DNA from: Labia minor
Lineage: Eukaryota; Arthropoda; Insecta; Dermaptera; Spongiphoridae
Direction of reading: 5' to 3'
DNA length: 64,000 nucleotides
Assembly (NCBI GenBank): GCA_963082975.1
Contig: OY720347.1
Coordinates: 32,257,398-32,321,397 of the forward strand
Made by a program: the position numbers and the translations under genes. The notes beneath the pieces were generated by a model, which saw nothing but the letters and a program-made list of their open reading frames with translations, had not been told where the DNA came from and searched no databases. Every line of letters starts with the position of its first letter. Position 1 is the first letter of the stretch. Below are positions 24,715 through 36,162 of the stretch, in pieces.

Positions 24715-24905
24715 TGTTGTGCTGCTAACTAATTGTGCCCGTTTATTTTGTTGCATGTCCATCTGACGTCGCCGTCGTCGACCAGTACGTGAGTATTGTA
24801 GCACCTATCAGATAGCATTACGTTGCGTTTAAGCTGAACAATGGCTATGCATGATTCACGCTCCAGCTACAATGGACTTTTCAATGACCCTAGGCCAAAC
24901 AGATA
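24715..24905. promoter_or_regulatory. Motif-dense island, candidate enhancer
   Basis: In 190 bp: TAATTG (24729), GTTTATTTTG (24741), TGACGTCG (24764), the GATA double site CTATCAGATAG (24805-24815), the SOX-like AACAATGG (24837-24844) and the palindrome-like ATGCATGATTCA near 24847. Sharp composition contrast with the flanks and no frame. Motif density resembles a developmental enhancer; this is inference from sequence only. Confidence 0.38.
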
Positions 24906-25178
24906 AATCTTCTTTTTTTATCCCTATTTAGTTCCACATATTATATATATAAAAAACTTAAATAATAATAATTTTAGTTATATATTTACTTGTACAATTT
25001 TATTAATTTTTATAAATTAAAATATAGGTAAATTTATTAATCATTACTTGAATAATATCATACTACTTTCAAACCTGATATTAAAGAAAATAATAATATA
25101 AGATAAATTAATGGATTCTTAAGAATATAATTAAAGACAAAATATTTAAATTCGAGAAAACTAATTAAAAATAAATAA

Positions 25179-25834
25179 GTTGACCTGTGGCCAGGTCCGA
25201 ACCGACCGACGGTTTGAAGTAAATTAATTTCCAGCTACAGAAACAATTTCAAATAATTTTAATATATCTATTAATGTAATAAAAAACAGATATGGATATA
25301 ACATAAATATTTTTAATTTTATTTTATTTATAATATATAGCTGAAGTAGCTGGCGTTACCCGGCGTTACCCGAGGCTGTGACGTCATGAAGGGCTGGGTG
25401 ACGTCATATAATTTTAAATTAAGAAAAACATAATGAAGATGATTTTTCCCGAGGATAAAACCAATACATTCGTGGTGATATGTAAAAAAATCTCCTCATG
25501 TGAAATTTGGTGTGAAAATAACCCTTCCCTTCCTATCGTCGATCGCTAATACTACCACTTCCGGTTTCCGGATTTGTACCAAAAGTTGATCAATTCATCC
25601 CACTGATGATGATGCATTAAGTAAATATACCAAATTTCATCAAAATCGGTTGAGCCGTTCAGGCTGTACACATCTATACGGACAGACGGAAGGACGGACG
25701 GACGCACGGACAGACATCATGCTAAAAATACTTTTTTCTGTTAAGAAAATGCATGATTCGTGGAGATATGTAAAAATCTCCACATGTGAAATTTGGTGTG
25801 AAAACAATACCTCCCTTACTATCGTCGGTCGGTA
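25179..25834 (-). mobile_element. HINE-like element, family B copy B1 (full length)
   Basis: 656 bp in minus orientation. The 5' end (right edge) has CCGACCGACG preceded by a T run on the minus strand. The 3' end (left edge) has the exact reverse complement CGTCGGTCGG, then the stem-loop GACCTGGCCACAGGTC (6-bp stem, loop GCCA). The core is a GACGGACAGAC-type microsatellite at about 25678-25715. Next to it AAATTTCATCAAAATCGGTT (25634-25653) corresponds in position to the conserved core block of family A. Two TGACGTCA palindromes lie 20 bp apart (25379 and 25399). A hairpin GTGGAGAT/ATCTCCAC is at 25760-25783. About 80 bp of the 5' end is repeated inside at roughly 25468-25548. No protein coding; frames at 25640-25843 are spurious. 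Confidence 0.85.
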
Positions 25835-25864
25835 AAAAAACATATAACTTGTCTACATCCTATG

Positions 25865-26118
25865 AAAGGACAGCGTATATCAAGTTGGTTGCCTCTTAAG
25901 CGGGTTAAATGTATTGTTTGATCAGTACAACTTATTTTGATTTTATTGATCGGAAACCGCTACTTTTTATTTCAAGTAGCTTCTCTTTGATCGCTTAGTC
26001 TGGGTGGACCTCGTTCCCATAGACCCCAGCTAGAGATGGATATCATTGCTACGACTGGGATTTGAACTCAGTATATCTACGTTGAGAGTTAAGCGTGGTG
26101 CCCTTCAGACTGTGATTT
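25865..26118 (-). repeat. tRNA-derived SINE
   Basis: On the minus strand the head (26118 to about 26050) reads AGTCTGAAGGGCACCACGCT and ends in GAGTTCAAATCCCAGT. The latter is a good RNA polymerase III B-box (GTTCAAATCC) in the T-arm position of a tRNA-like unit. A unique body follows. The tail starts TTGTACTGATCAAACAATAC and continues with a CCCGCTTAAGAGGCAACCAA block shared with 3133-3200 and 33062-33112. It sits next to the B1 element. The B-box, head-body-tail order and recurrence of the tail support a SINE. The partner LINE is unknown, and the exact 3' boundary is uncertain. Confidence 0.65.
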
Positions 26119-27570
26119 TTTTTAAATGATGTCTCTAGGCATCAATTATTTTTAATTTTTAATAGTTTATAAATGTATGTATATACTTCTTTAAAATTTT
26201 AGTTCTTATGTTTTTTTTTTAATAAATTCGACTTTAGAATTTTTATTGTCAGATAATTTATAAATATATATACATGAATTAAATATATTAAATAAGTAAA
26301 AATAGGATTATTAATATATTTTATTTAAGAATCATTCCCTTTTAAAACCAATCGTAATTTGTTCAATTTTTTAATTTGATTGATTACAATGATGATTAAA
26401 AGAATTCAATTTTATAATTAATTAATTTTAATTTTTTTTCTCTTTTCTCTTTTATTGTATCTAATCAAATAATAAATACTGGCGCCATCAATCTAAATGT
26501 TTGTTATCTTTTTACTTTGTGATTACTTTGTAATAGTAAATACGAACCTATGTATATAATATGCAATTTTTTAATATAAAAAAAATTATGTTTGAATGCC
26601 GAGAAACTTTGAATGTGTACAATCATTCTATAACATATCATTAATTTATTTTATTTAATATTTATTGACCAACTTTCGCAATGCTTAAATCGTATATTAT
26701 ATAAGAATTTTAAATTCTTTAAATTTTAAATTTAGCTAAAAGATACATTTTTATAATAAACTAATTTTGTTTTCAAATATGATAATGTTACTGTTTATGT
26801 ATGGTATTCCCCTTAATCGGTATAGCTTTAGCAATTCTGATAAAGTTGGATGGTTGCATAACTCAATATAAAAATTCATTTCATTCAAATGACTTTATAA
26901 TTTGGAAATTAATTATTTATTTTTTTAATTACATAATAATTTAATTTTATTTTAATTGTCATCAAAATATAATAAATATAAACATTTCTATATTATATAC
27001 TTATATACAAATAAATAAATAATAAATATATATAATATATTATATATTATATATTATATAAATATAAAAAATATAAATATATTATATAATAAAAAAAATA
27101 ATAATTTAATCATATCTTCATTTAGAAAAGATGAAAATATATTTATATTTATATGACTCTATAATTATTTGTTATTCTATTTTTTCAAATTATAAAATTA
27201 TTTTGTTTTAATTAAAAAGAAAAGAAGAATAAATAAAGATTTCTTATAAGAGAGAAATGACAGACTATAAATAACTATATTATATTTCGTATTTGTTTAT
27301 TAATGTAAAAGTTGAGAAAAAATTTAAATAATCATTTTTATGGGAATATCCTATAATTATATATTTTATTTTTAATTTTCCTTGTCTTTTTCATTAAATT
27401 ATTTATATATATTTCTATTTCCAAAAATATTATTTAATATAGGTTGTATATCTCTGGTTTAAATACTTCACTAATTAATGCCAATTTATAATAATATTAA
27501 TTAAAATTTTAAATGTAGTCATTATGACTATATTAAAAATTATGTCTTGTAATTTCTAATAACCACTAAT
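26119..27570. other. AT-rich non-coding stretch
   Basis: TA-rich filler, especially 27030-27100, with no repeat family or frame that I can support. Confidence 0.5.
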
Positions 27571-27574
27571 TATT

Positions 27575-27880
27575 CCATCAGTTGGATGTCGTTTTTCGCA
27601 TTTGTTGTTTCGCGATAACAAGTGACAATTCTAATTGTGCCAGTTGATGATGACGATGTCCCGATAGGGAGTGGAGTGCTCGAGTGGGTTTCGTTCGTGT
27701 CTTTGCCTTCAGTTGTCTTTTGACTCGGGTCCACATGTCACGCAAACAGATAGCGTGCAAAAAATGGCCAGTCAAGTCTCATAGATTTACAAATACAATG
27801 CACTGCAAGGGATTAGACTACATATCAGTATCAAATAACCTGAAACAAGAAACACGAGAAGGATTGGATAGTTAGTTTCA
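27575..27880. promoter_or_regulatory. GC-elevated island
   Basis: Balanced sequence including AGTTGATGATGACGATGTCC (27642-27661) and ACTCGGGTCCACATGTCACG (27722-27741). Opposite-strand frames (27578-27775 -, 27684-27875 +) overlap and show no domain. Candidate regulatory sequence; a short exon is possible. Confidence 0.27.
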
Positions 27881-28351
27881 TTTGAAAAACACACGAGCGA
27901 TTATTAATTTCCTTTTTTTTTTTCAAAATTCAATTTTTAAAACAAACTCTTACAAGATATTTCGCAATGATTTATTTGATTTTTTTTTTTTTTTTGTTAT
28001 ATTTGAGAAAATAGGTTAACTGTGATTTGTTGTTGATTAAGAAACAAGAAAAACAAATATTTTTAACGAAATTAGAATATTATTTCTAGAATTTATAGAA
28101 TCACGCACACACACACACACACAAAGTGAAATTATTTAGTTTGAATAATGAGTAATTACACTAACTATATTTATTTTCAAAGATAATTAGCGTTTTCAAG
28201 GACATTACGATGAGGTTAACACATGGCTCGAATTGGTGAAGAAAGTGACCAATTTGTTCAAAATTTAGAAACAATTTGTAGATAGATCAAGAACGTAGTT
28301 GCTAGTCAATGTTAAGGTAGAAATGAGAGAATTGAAAGAAGATAGGAATTA
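27881..28351. other. AT-rich stretch with a short CA repeat
   Basis: (CA)n at 28104-28122. A less AT-biased patch at 28200-28350 has no motif of note. Confidence 0.45.
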
Positions 28352-28359
28352 GATGGAGT

Positions 28360-29044
28360 AAGTGGCGTACCTAGAACTTTTGCCGCCCGGGGCGATCTCC
28401 AGTTTGCCGCCCTTTCTATTATAAGTCAATCAAATAGTGTTTTTTATAAATTAATACACATAAATAAATTATTAAGTTATTTAATCAATATTAATTAATA
28501 CACAGAGTAAATTTTTTTACACATATTTGTATGCACTCGTAAACATATTTATATAATATTTACTCTTCTAGCTTTCATACTAGAAAAATCGTGTATAATG
28601 CTCTCAAAATTTATATTTGTAATTTCTTGTTCTATTGACAATATTGCAAGATTCTATAGTCTTAATTGACTCATTGTATAACGAAGATAATTTTGCCGAA
28701 CAAAATCTTAAAGATGCGTTTACGAATTCAACGAATTTTAATGAATACAATAAAATAAAATTATTATCCTGTTCTTGGAATTAGAATTCAAAATTTACAC
28801 TAAAATGCATTTATATACACCGATGAATAATATTCAAAATCATATAGTTGATCATAATTTATATAAATCAAATAGTAAACTTATAATAATCATAAAAATC
28901 ATTTATTATTCAAGAAAGAAAAAAAATAAATATGAAATGAATAAGTTGCTTTTTACAACTATAACTAAATATAAAAAATGCCGCCCCAAGATAAGTGCCG
29001 CCCGGTGCGGACCGCACCCACCGCCACCCTTAGATACGCCACTG
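28360..29044. mobile_element. hAT MITE, 685 bp
   Basis: Flanked by the perfect 8-bp duplication GATGGAGT (28352-28359 and 29045-29052), the hAT signature. Ends read AAGTGGCGTACCTAGA (left; the first base is probably a mutated C) and CAGTGGCGTATCTAAG (right, reverse complement). Subterminal regions mirror each other with GCCGCCCGGGGCG and GCACCGGGCGGCA. The interior is A/T-rich without transposase. The plus frame 28775-29110 and minus frame 28906-29094 fall in the element and its right end, and are not genes. Confidence 0.85.
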
Positions 29045-29309
29045 GATGGAGTTAACTCAGAATTGAAAAGGTTAAAGGAAGATGCTGCGGTCAACTTTCG
29101 AATTTTATAGTGTCAAGGAGATAGTAGATAATTAATCTAATGAATATCCATATACAAATTATCTAGAATTTTGATTTTATTCATTTTTTTTCTTTTCAAA
29201 AGTTCTTCATCCATTTAAATTTGTCTGGTTAATGTAAATTTAATTGGATCTAGGCATATTAATAAAAATTGATTCTGAAAAGGATTCATTATAGTTACAA
29301 AAAGAGTCA

Positions 29310-29720
29310 GGAAGTAGGGATTCATTAAATCAAAGCACTCTTTCGATCTCCCTGAAAAAGGCGGGACCATTTAGAAATCTATAACGATTGTTTGTTTAGC
29401 TATCTGTAATCAGCTCATATATAATGAATATTTAATCGCGATGGGCTTGGAGCCGTTGGGTGTCGGTTTATCTGAGGTAAGCATCTCTGACATGTCCTGA
29501 TGGCGCCCACCAAATGATAAGGAGCCCAAGCCACGTAATGAGCTATGTAACCATCCGATAAGTGATAAGTGATAACCGAATGCATGACAAATAGACCTGG
29601 CGCCTTCATTTCATTCCAATCGAAAGAAGAAGAGAAGCTGATCCCATTAATCAACAAAATAAATAAACATATCTAAATAATGACAAATCATCCTGGCCCC
29701 GTAAGCCAATTGAATTTCCA
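29310..29720. promoter_or_regulatory. Candidate enhancer with tandem GATA sites
   Basis: GC-elevated block. Three GATAA cores sit in a tandem heptamer GATAAGTGATAAGTGATAA at 29557-29575 (starts 29557, 29564 and 29571). Further sites are TGATAA (29515-29520) and an inverted TTATC (29468-29472). TGGCGCCC lies at 29500-29507. The 80-codon minus frame across it has no domain. GATA clusters of this kind are typical of GATA-factor-responsive enhancers; function here is inferred. Confidence 0.42.
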
Positions 29721-30499
29721 GATAGTCACTTGGTACTTCTTTTAGATAAGCGGAACATTTGATTAAATGTTCATTTTATATATTTCTACATATCGATTTG
29801 GATGATAGAAAATCCATTAGAGTTAATGAAATAGTAATAATCCCATATCAAAGCGATTCCTTTTTTAGAAATAATGATAAGACAAGTTTCAAATAACCCT
29901 TTCATATTACAAATAATAAATCCTAAATATTGTATGTAATGAATGTTAATATTTTTCTATTTATATATATAACTCAAAAAAAAATATGTTTTATTTAAAT
30001 AGAAAATTTTGAGATATTTATCTTCAATTAGTATTTTAACAAAATATAAATCATTATAAAATTTATATTTGGATTTAATTTATAATTTTAAATAATTATG
30101 TATATTCTTTGTTCTCTATACCTATATATTGAAAAAGAATTTTATAATATCAAACTTATCATTAATTACAAATTTTAATGAAAAAATTCTACCGACAGGG
30201 TTATATACAATATTTTAATTTCATACCTAGCCTACTCCCCCTCCTCGAATATTAAGTTAATCCAAATACAATATAATTTTTTTAATATCAGATATAACTA
30301 TAATTGTGCATTGGACTTGTTAGTTCTGTACATTTTATTTTCGTGGAATTAATTATAATTAAATATTTTGAGTGTCTTTTGAATCATACAGGTAGTAATA
30401 ATTGTAATAATAAATATATAGTACTAGATAGCAAGTAATAACACCCGAGTTAATAGGCGTGGGCCTTTCGTAAGATGTTCTAAAGCTAGAGGTTTTTTT
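29721..30499. other. AT-rich non-coding stretch
   Basis: Filler only. The last bases are the T run at the 5' edge of element A4. Confidence 0.5.
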
Positions 30500-31080
30500 A
30501 CTATCTCGCCAGAGATAGTATTGGGATCACGAACATTTTCGATGTCTAGATTTTGATGTTTTTATATGTTTTGAAGGTCCCTGATTCATTTTCAGTAAGG
30601 TTGAGAAAAATGTCTGTGTGTATGTGGACAAGATTACGCAAAAACGGTTTGAGCTAGAATCATGAAATTTGGTACATGTGCATTATTCAAAATTAGTAGT
30701 TTTCTATCAAATTTTGAGGAATGCAGCTCTTTCGTAAGAGGGTCATTACCTACCACGTTTTGATTTTTTTTTTCCTCTTAACCGTAAAAATAAAGATATA
30801 TGTTTGAAAGTCTTTAACATGATTAAAAATTGTATAAAACTTATATATATATAGAATTTCAGCTTGATTGAATCGCTGAAAGTATCGGAATTAATTTTTT
30901 AACATCACTGCAAGTAACGCGCCAGCACGTGACGTAGTGCCTTCAATAAAGAGCCAAACACGCGCTGGTTTAATAAATATTATGTATTAATTTTTATTTA
31001 TAATTTATAATTAATTAAATTTAATTTATGTTAATTAATCCAATTCAAATTTGCGAGATAGTCGAGTGAAGACAGTGCAG
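30500..31080 (+). mobile_element. HINE-like element, family A copy A4
   Basis: 581 bp. Starts with the perfect hairpin ACTATCTCGCCAGAGATAGT after a run of T, and ends with GCGAGATAGT then a damaged stem-loop GAGTGAAGACAGTGCAG. The central microsatellite is nearly absent (TGTGTGTATGTG at about 30614-30625). The body matches A3, including AAACGGTTTGAGCTAGAATC. Loss of the 3' stem pairing suggests an old copy. Confidence 0.83.
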
Positions 31081-31960
31081 TGTTTGAAAAGTATTGAGGA
31101 GACTAATGTGATAGCGGTGAACATAACTATTTTAGATAGCACTAAATAAATCAAACACTCTATATGGATTTTATTTTTTTGAATTATTTAATATTTAAAA
31201 ATTTAAATTTATTCATTAATTTTAGAGATCTAATTAAATTAGTTGATTATTAACCATCCTTTATTATATATCCCATCCCATCCCATCCATGTTTAATAAA
31301 TGAATTAATTATATTAAAAAAATGTTAAATATATAAATTTAAAAAAAAATAAATAAATTAGATATATCCCTAAAACATTATATTTATTTTATCGAAATTA
31401 AAAAAAATACATTCCTTAAATATTTTTATTTAAACATTAAAAACAGTAAATTAAAAAAACAATCTAAAGGTAACAAGGTTTAGGTGATTTTTATTTTTAA
31501 TTTTGTTTTGAACAATATCATGTACTTATAAATATTTTTTAAAATTACAATCATAATCATCATTATTTTTTTTTTTAATATAATATGTTGTAATTCATTT
31601 CTGAATACAATAGATTTGTTTTTATTTTATTATATATTTATTATTTATTAAAAAAAATACAATATATTAACTAATATTTTTTTATATAATGTTTGATCTA
31701 ACATTTTATTTTAATTTTAATTTTTTAATTAATTCATAGAAAACAATCATGTCTAATAAAAAAAGAAGACTCATAAATAATATTAGGGTTTTGTTTTGTA
31801 AATTTTTAAAAAATATATGAATTTATAAAATATTGATCATTATTTATATATATTATGTTAATTTTGATTATTATAATGAATTCTAATGCTATAAAGTAAA
31901 GGGATTTTTTGAAAATAAACCTCTTTTTACACTAATTAATTAATGTCTTTGGTTAAGTAT
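31081..31960. other. AT-rich non-coding stretch
   Basis: Short (CCCAT)n tract at 31270-31288; the rest is A/T filler. Confidence 0.5.
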
Positions 31961-31964
31961 CCAT

Positions 31965-32230
31965 TTATGGGTTAGCTGGAGGGTCTCTTGTTGCTCTATG
32001 TTTGTTTTCAGAAGAGCTGCAAATGCTAAGTCACTCCTCATTAATCGTACATGGTGGTCGTCTGAAACAGCCTAAGTCCCAACATTTATCGGCTTTGGAT
32101 TATCCTCCCAGCCCCAAGCATATATTAACCTGCTCACCTGGAAGAATGCTTTCAAGTTATATGGGCTGGTCCTAATGATTTATTATTTGATACAACCCAA
32201 CAGGAGAATTGAATAAGTCATTCCATCGAG
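31965..32230. promoter_or_regulatory. GC-elevated island
   Basis: Balanced sequence with CATGGTGGTCGTCTGAAACA (32050-32069), CTCCCAGCCCCAAGC (32104-32118) and GGGCTGGTCCT (32163-32173). No frame. Candidate regulatory element. Confidence 0.27.
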
Positions 32231-34762
32231 CCTGAATTAGCTTTTAAAATGTTCTTAGACAATATTTATTTGTTCTCTAATGGATATTGGCAAGTTTAAA
32301 TAGGAACAGCGTAGGTGGTTAAGAGACAAGCCTAAAGGTAGAAATTTATTCATTACTCTTGAAAACTATTAATGATAAGATAGTTGTTTGGTTTGTTTGT
32401 TTTTTTCAGTCCAAGTCCAAATACTCTTCATCAAAATAATTGAAAATAAATTGTGTTTTTTTTATTTTGGTTTTATTTAATTTTGATTTGGATAACCTTA
32501 GTCTTTTTTTGTTCTACAAATGTAAGGAATCGGAATAATTTTTTTTTAAGAGTGGAATAATCCAAGTCTTTTATGCTTAAAAAATAATTTATTCAAAGAA
32601 ATAATAATTTTTCTGAAAAAATAGAAAAAAAAATATTGAATATTTCACTTACTAGTAGAAATTAAAAAAAAAAAAATCCAGTACTATATTAAGCTATCTT
32701 GAAAAGAGTACACTCAGTTACCTTATCTAAATCTCGATTTGTTTTTTAAATTTTTACTTATGTTTTTATTTTATCTTGTAGATATTATTTGTTTTCATCC
32801 TTTTATTAAATAAGTATATACATTGATCTTTTGTCAAATTGAAACGGATATGTGAAATTGAAGAGAATAGCGGATGGTAAGAACATGAGAAAACCATCTG
32901 CACAAGACTGTATAATGAATGAAAATTAATTTTAATTTAAATAAATCAAATATATAACGGAATGATTTAAACATATAATAAGTGCTAATTTGCTTAAAAT
33001 TATTAGTAGAAAGTTTATTTGAAAGGGTATACACATTAAAAAAATACAAATTGCTTTTGTAACTCGTTGTACTGATCATACATCACCTTTATCCCCCTTA
33101 AGGAGCAACCGATTTTGTTTTATAAAACAATGATATTTCCCGAAAATATTTTTAAACATAATAATATTATACGATCATATTTGTTTATTGTAGAAATTGT
33201 AGAACTTTTATCTTAAAATTATTATTTTTTTTTTTCAATTAAATTGACTGTCAGTTTGTTAATTTAAAAATCACAATTTGAAATTAATTAATAAATTATA
33301 TAATTTTCTAATTTATAAAAATATTTTATTAAATTCTTATATTTTTTTTAATTTATTTGGAATATTGTTCGTTATAACACCTTTTATCTTCAATCCAAAA
33401 ACTCATTTACATTCATTGAATGATCCACTTTTCCGATAGATTATAGGATTATGCATATCTAGTCAAAAAATATAATTATATTTCATACAAATTGGAGGCA
33501 GTTTTTTTAATACGCGTCCGAAGCATGAGTATAGACATATCTAACACCTGCCATACGTTATACATACGGTGTTGTAAAACTATATTTCAACATGTTTATA
33601 CATTCCTCTAACTCAATTTAACAAATGTTTACATGTTAGCATATATTTCCCATATGGCATTTATATAAATATAGGTATATATATATATATTTTTAAATTA
33701 GTATTCAGTCTATATTAATAAATCAGACACTATGAATGCAGGTACAAAGCGAGAAAATAAAAAATATTCTATAAATCATTCAACTCAAATCGGATCTTTT
33801 TATAAAGAAAATTTATGTTTTTTCAATTATTCTATTAAACTCAAAACTGGTTTAATATTTACATGAAAAAATTTCCATTTCAATAAATAGGAGTGTAAAT
33901 TTTCATTTAAAATAAAAAAGGTTTCATAAATAAATGGCAAACAATGTTTGTTTGTTTTTTTTAAATTATTATTTATATAATAGATCAATTTGTTCTTTAG
34001 GATGGGAATAAATAAAATACAGAGTCGGAATCAATAAATAAACATGTATGGCGCAAAAAGGGGGAAGGCATACTGCAACTGCAAAATGTATTAAAATATT
34101 TTTTTTCAACTTTCTAGTTAAATTATTATGAATAAATAAATGATATGCGTATCGTTTGTCTTATCAATTTTATCTAAATATCTAAATTATAAATAAATTT
34201 ATTTTATATAATATACATATTATATAATAATAATAATATATAAAATATGTATTTCTATATTAACAATGATAATTAACAATTCCTTTCAAAAACTTCATCA
34301 TCTTTTTTTGGGAATATCAATTTTATTTTTGGCCTATAGGTTGGAGTTGTTTCTAATTATAATATTCCTGCATTTTATTATTAAGTATTATAAGGTATGC
34401 ATATCCATATTCATCAACGCGAAACAACCCCTTTTCTTCAAATGTTTTTAGCTGAACATTAATATGGAAAAGTGAACTATAATTTAGGTTTTAATTATTT
34501 CTATAATATCCTTCAAAGATTTGTAATGTCTTTATTCATTTCCAAAAATGTATTTTATATTAGAAAATTAAAATAATTTATCTGGAATTTAACTGGAATT
34601 TAGACACGAAATTTTCAGAAGCAAGAGAAACTAAAAGTTTTTTTCTCAAAATAGAAACAACAGGATAGTAAAGATGTAATAAAAATATTAACTAAAATAA
34701 ACACATTTAATAGAAAGTGTATATATATATGAAAAGATTAAACATATACTTACCTATACATA
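32231..34762. other. AT-rich stretch with a SINE-tail fragment
   Basis: Carries the SINE-tail fragment at 33062-33112 (listed separately). Frames at 32834-33079 (-) and 34266-34451 (+) are low-complexity. A small GC patch AATACGCGTCCGAAGCATGA is at 33509-33528. Otherwise nothing. Confidence 0.5.
33062..33112 (+). repeat. SINE 3'-tail fragment, copy 3
   Basis: GTTGTACTGATCATACATCA, then CCTTTATCCCCCTTAAGGAG and CAACCGA, aligning with the tail of the SINE at 25865-26118 and the fragment at 3133-3200. No tRNA-like head is adjacent. The flanks are unrelated to the other copies. Confidence 0.6.
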
Positions 34763-35598
34763 CAAGGTCTGTTCATAAGGTTAATTTTGAATTTTCACAG
34801 GCTGTGTACATTCGATTATCGAATTTTTTTATTTTTTTTTGTTATGTTGGTACATATACGTTTCTCATATTATCAGCCATTTTGGATTAGTAGTTTGTTT
34901 TTAATAACTGAAAAAGTTAGACAAGTTTTTGTGTGTTTTTCAATTTTTTTAAACAATCTTTATTAAATTTTGCGTTAAAAATTGAATAAAGTGTTCCAAC
35001 GCACTTAAAATTTTGAGTGTGGCATTCGGTGAGTCTACTTTGTCTCAAAAAAAATGTTTATAAGTGTTACAAGCGCTTTAAAAAGCACGCCAAGTTCGAT
35101 CATATTTGAAGGTTTTGCTCACTGTTTTCTTCGATTACAATGACGTGGTGCATCTTGAATTAATGCCAATAGATCGTACTGTTATTAATACTACAAGGAA
35201 GTTATGAAACGTTTGCGTGAAGCAATACGATCGGAATTGTTAAAAAAACAAATCATAGATTATGCATCTCGAGACATCATTATTTGTTCGTGATTTTTTT
35301 GGCCAAAAGCAACACCGTAATCATGTCCCATCCACCGTATTAACCAGATTTGGCTCCTTGCGACTTTTTCCTATTCTCAATACTGAAGAGACCAATGAAA
35401 GGAAAGCGTGTTGCCACAATTGATGAGATAAAGTCGGAATCGAAGAACGAGCTGATGACCATACCGTCATACCAGAAGTGCTTCGACGATTGAAAGAAGC
35501 GCAGGCATAAGTGCATTATATCTGAGGGGAATTACCAAATGGATATTGATGAATCAATAAATAATTCAAAATTCACCTTTTCTTTTCAACAAACCTCA
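34763..35598 (+). mobile_element. Degraded mariner element
   Basis: About 836 bp between TA dinucleotides at 34761-34762 and 35599-35600. The ends are related as inverted repeats: CAAGGTCTGTTCATAAGG (left) and TGAGGTTTGTTGAAAAGA (right, reverse complement), both followed by AATTTTGAATT-type sequence. Shorter than a complete mariner because the middle of the transposase gene is deleted; see the pseudogene entry. Confidence 0.8.
35020..35530 (+). pseudogene. Mariner transposase pseudogene, multiple frameshifts
   Basis: Pieces in several plus-strand frames follow mariner order. A helix-turn-helix remnant (VAFGESTLSQ, then NVYKCYKRFK after a shift) lies at about 35020-35085. The first catalytic aspartate region FFDYNDVVHLELMP is near 35130, then YYKEVMKRLREAIRSELL near 35190. 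A shifted SLFVRDF segment follows near 35280. The C-terminal DLAPCDFFLFSILK is at about 35347-35390 and SYQKCFDD at about 35470. Between the HTH and FFD more than a hundred codons are missing. A TAA replaces the serine expected in the PPYSPDLAP motif, and another stop follows CFDD. Clearly dead; different family from the 22169 element by its ends and sequence. Confidence 0.82.
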
Positions 35599-35600
35599 TA

Positions 35601-36027
35601 TACTATATTAAACGTATATCTAGTAGAAATGTAAACATTAAATTTAAGAACAAAAGCGTTGTAGTTAGTGTGTTCATCTACACCCCGATTGTTATAAAAT
35701 TGTTTAAATCTAAAAAAGTATAGAATCTAGATAAAATCTAGATTTATTCATAATAAGCCTAATATTTTATACTTAATTTGTAATGCTTAGAAAGTTAAAA
35801 AAATTAAATTTTTAATTTTAAACAAATTTAAATATAAATATAAATAAAAATAAAATTAAGTAACATAAATTTACTACTTTAATAATTATACTTTCTTATA
35901 TTTGTCTGTTCGGGTAGTTTAAAATCTTCTACGCTTATTAAATTTTCAATAATACTGAAGTTCACCACCTCTCAAACACATAAATTACCAATATTGAATT
36001 ATTAAAGCTTTGGTGGCTGTTTTTATT
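35601..36027. other. AT-rich non-coding stretch
   Basis: Filler; nothing seen. Confidence 0.5.
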
Positions 36028-36162
36028 TATAAGGGAATTTTGTAAATAAAACCACATATGGATATTTGTTATTGTAAATTTATTAAAAAAAATTGTAAAT
36101 TTATTAAAAAAAATACAATAACAAATATCCATATGTGGTTTTATTTACAAAATTCCCTTATA
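36028..36162. repeat. Perfect 49-bp inverted repeat (hairpin)
   Basis: Arms 36028-36076 and 36114-36162 are exact reverse complements, starting TATAAGGGAATTTTGTAAAT. The 37-base spacer is itself two tandem copies of an AATTTATTAAAAAAAA unit. Arms without a single mismatch in such variable DNA mean a recent event: a new foldback insertion, a template-switch inversion, or an assembly or library artefact. No coding. Confidence 0.8.

Noticed and set aside
25640..25843. Frames on both strands
   Set aside because: Produced by the GGAC microsatellite and 5' end of element B1.
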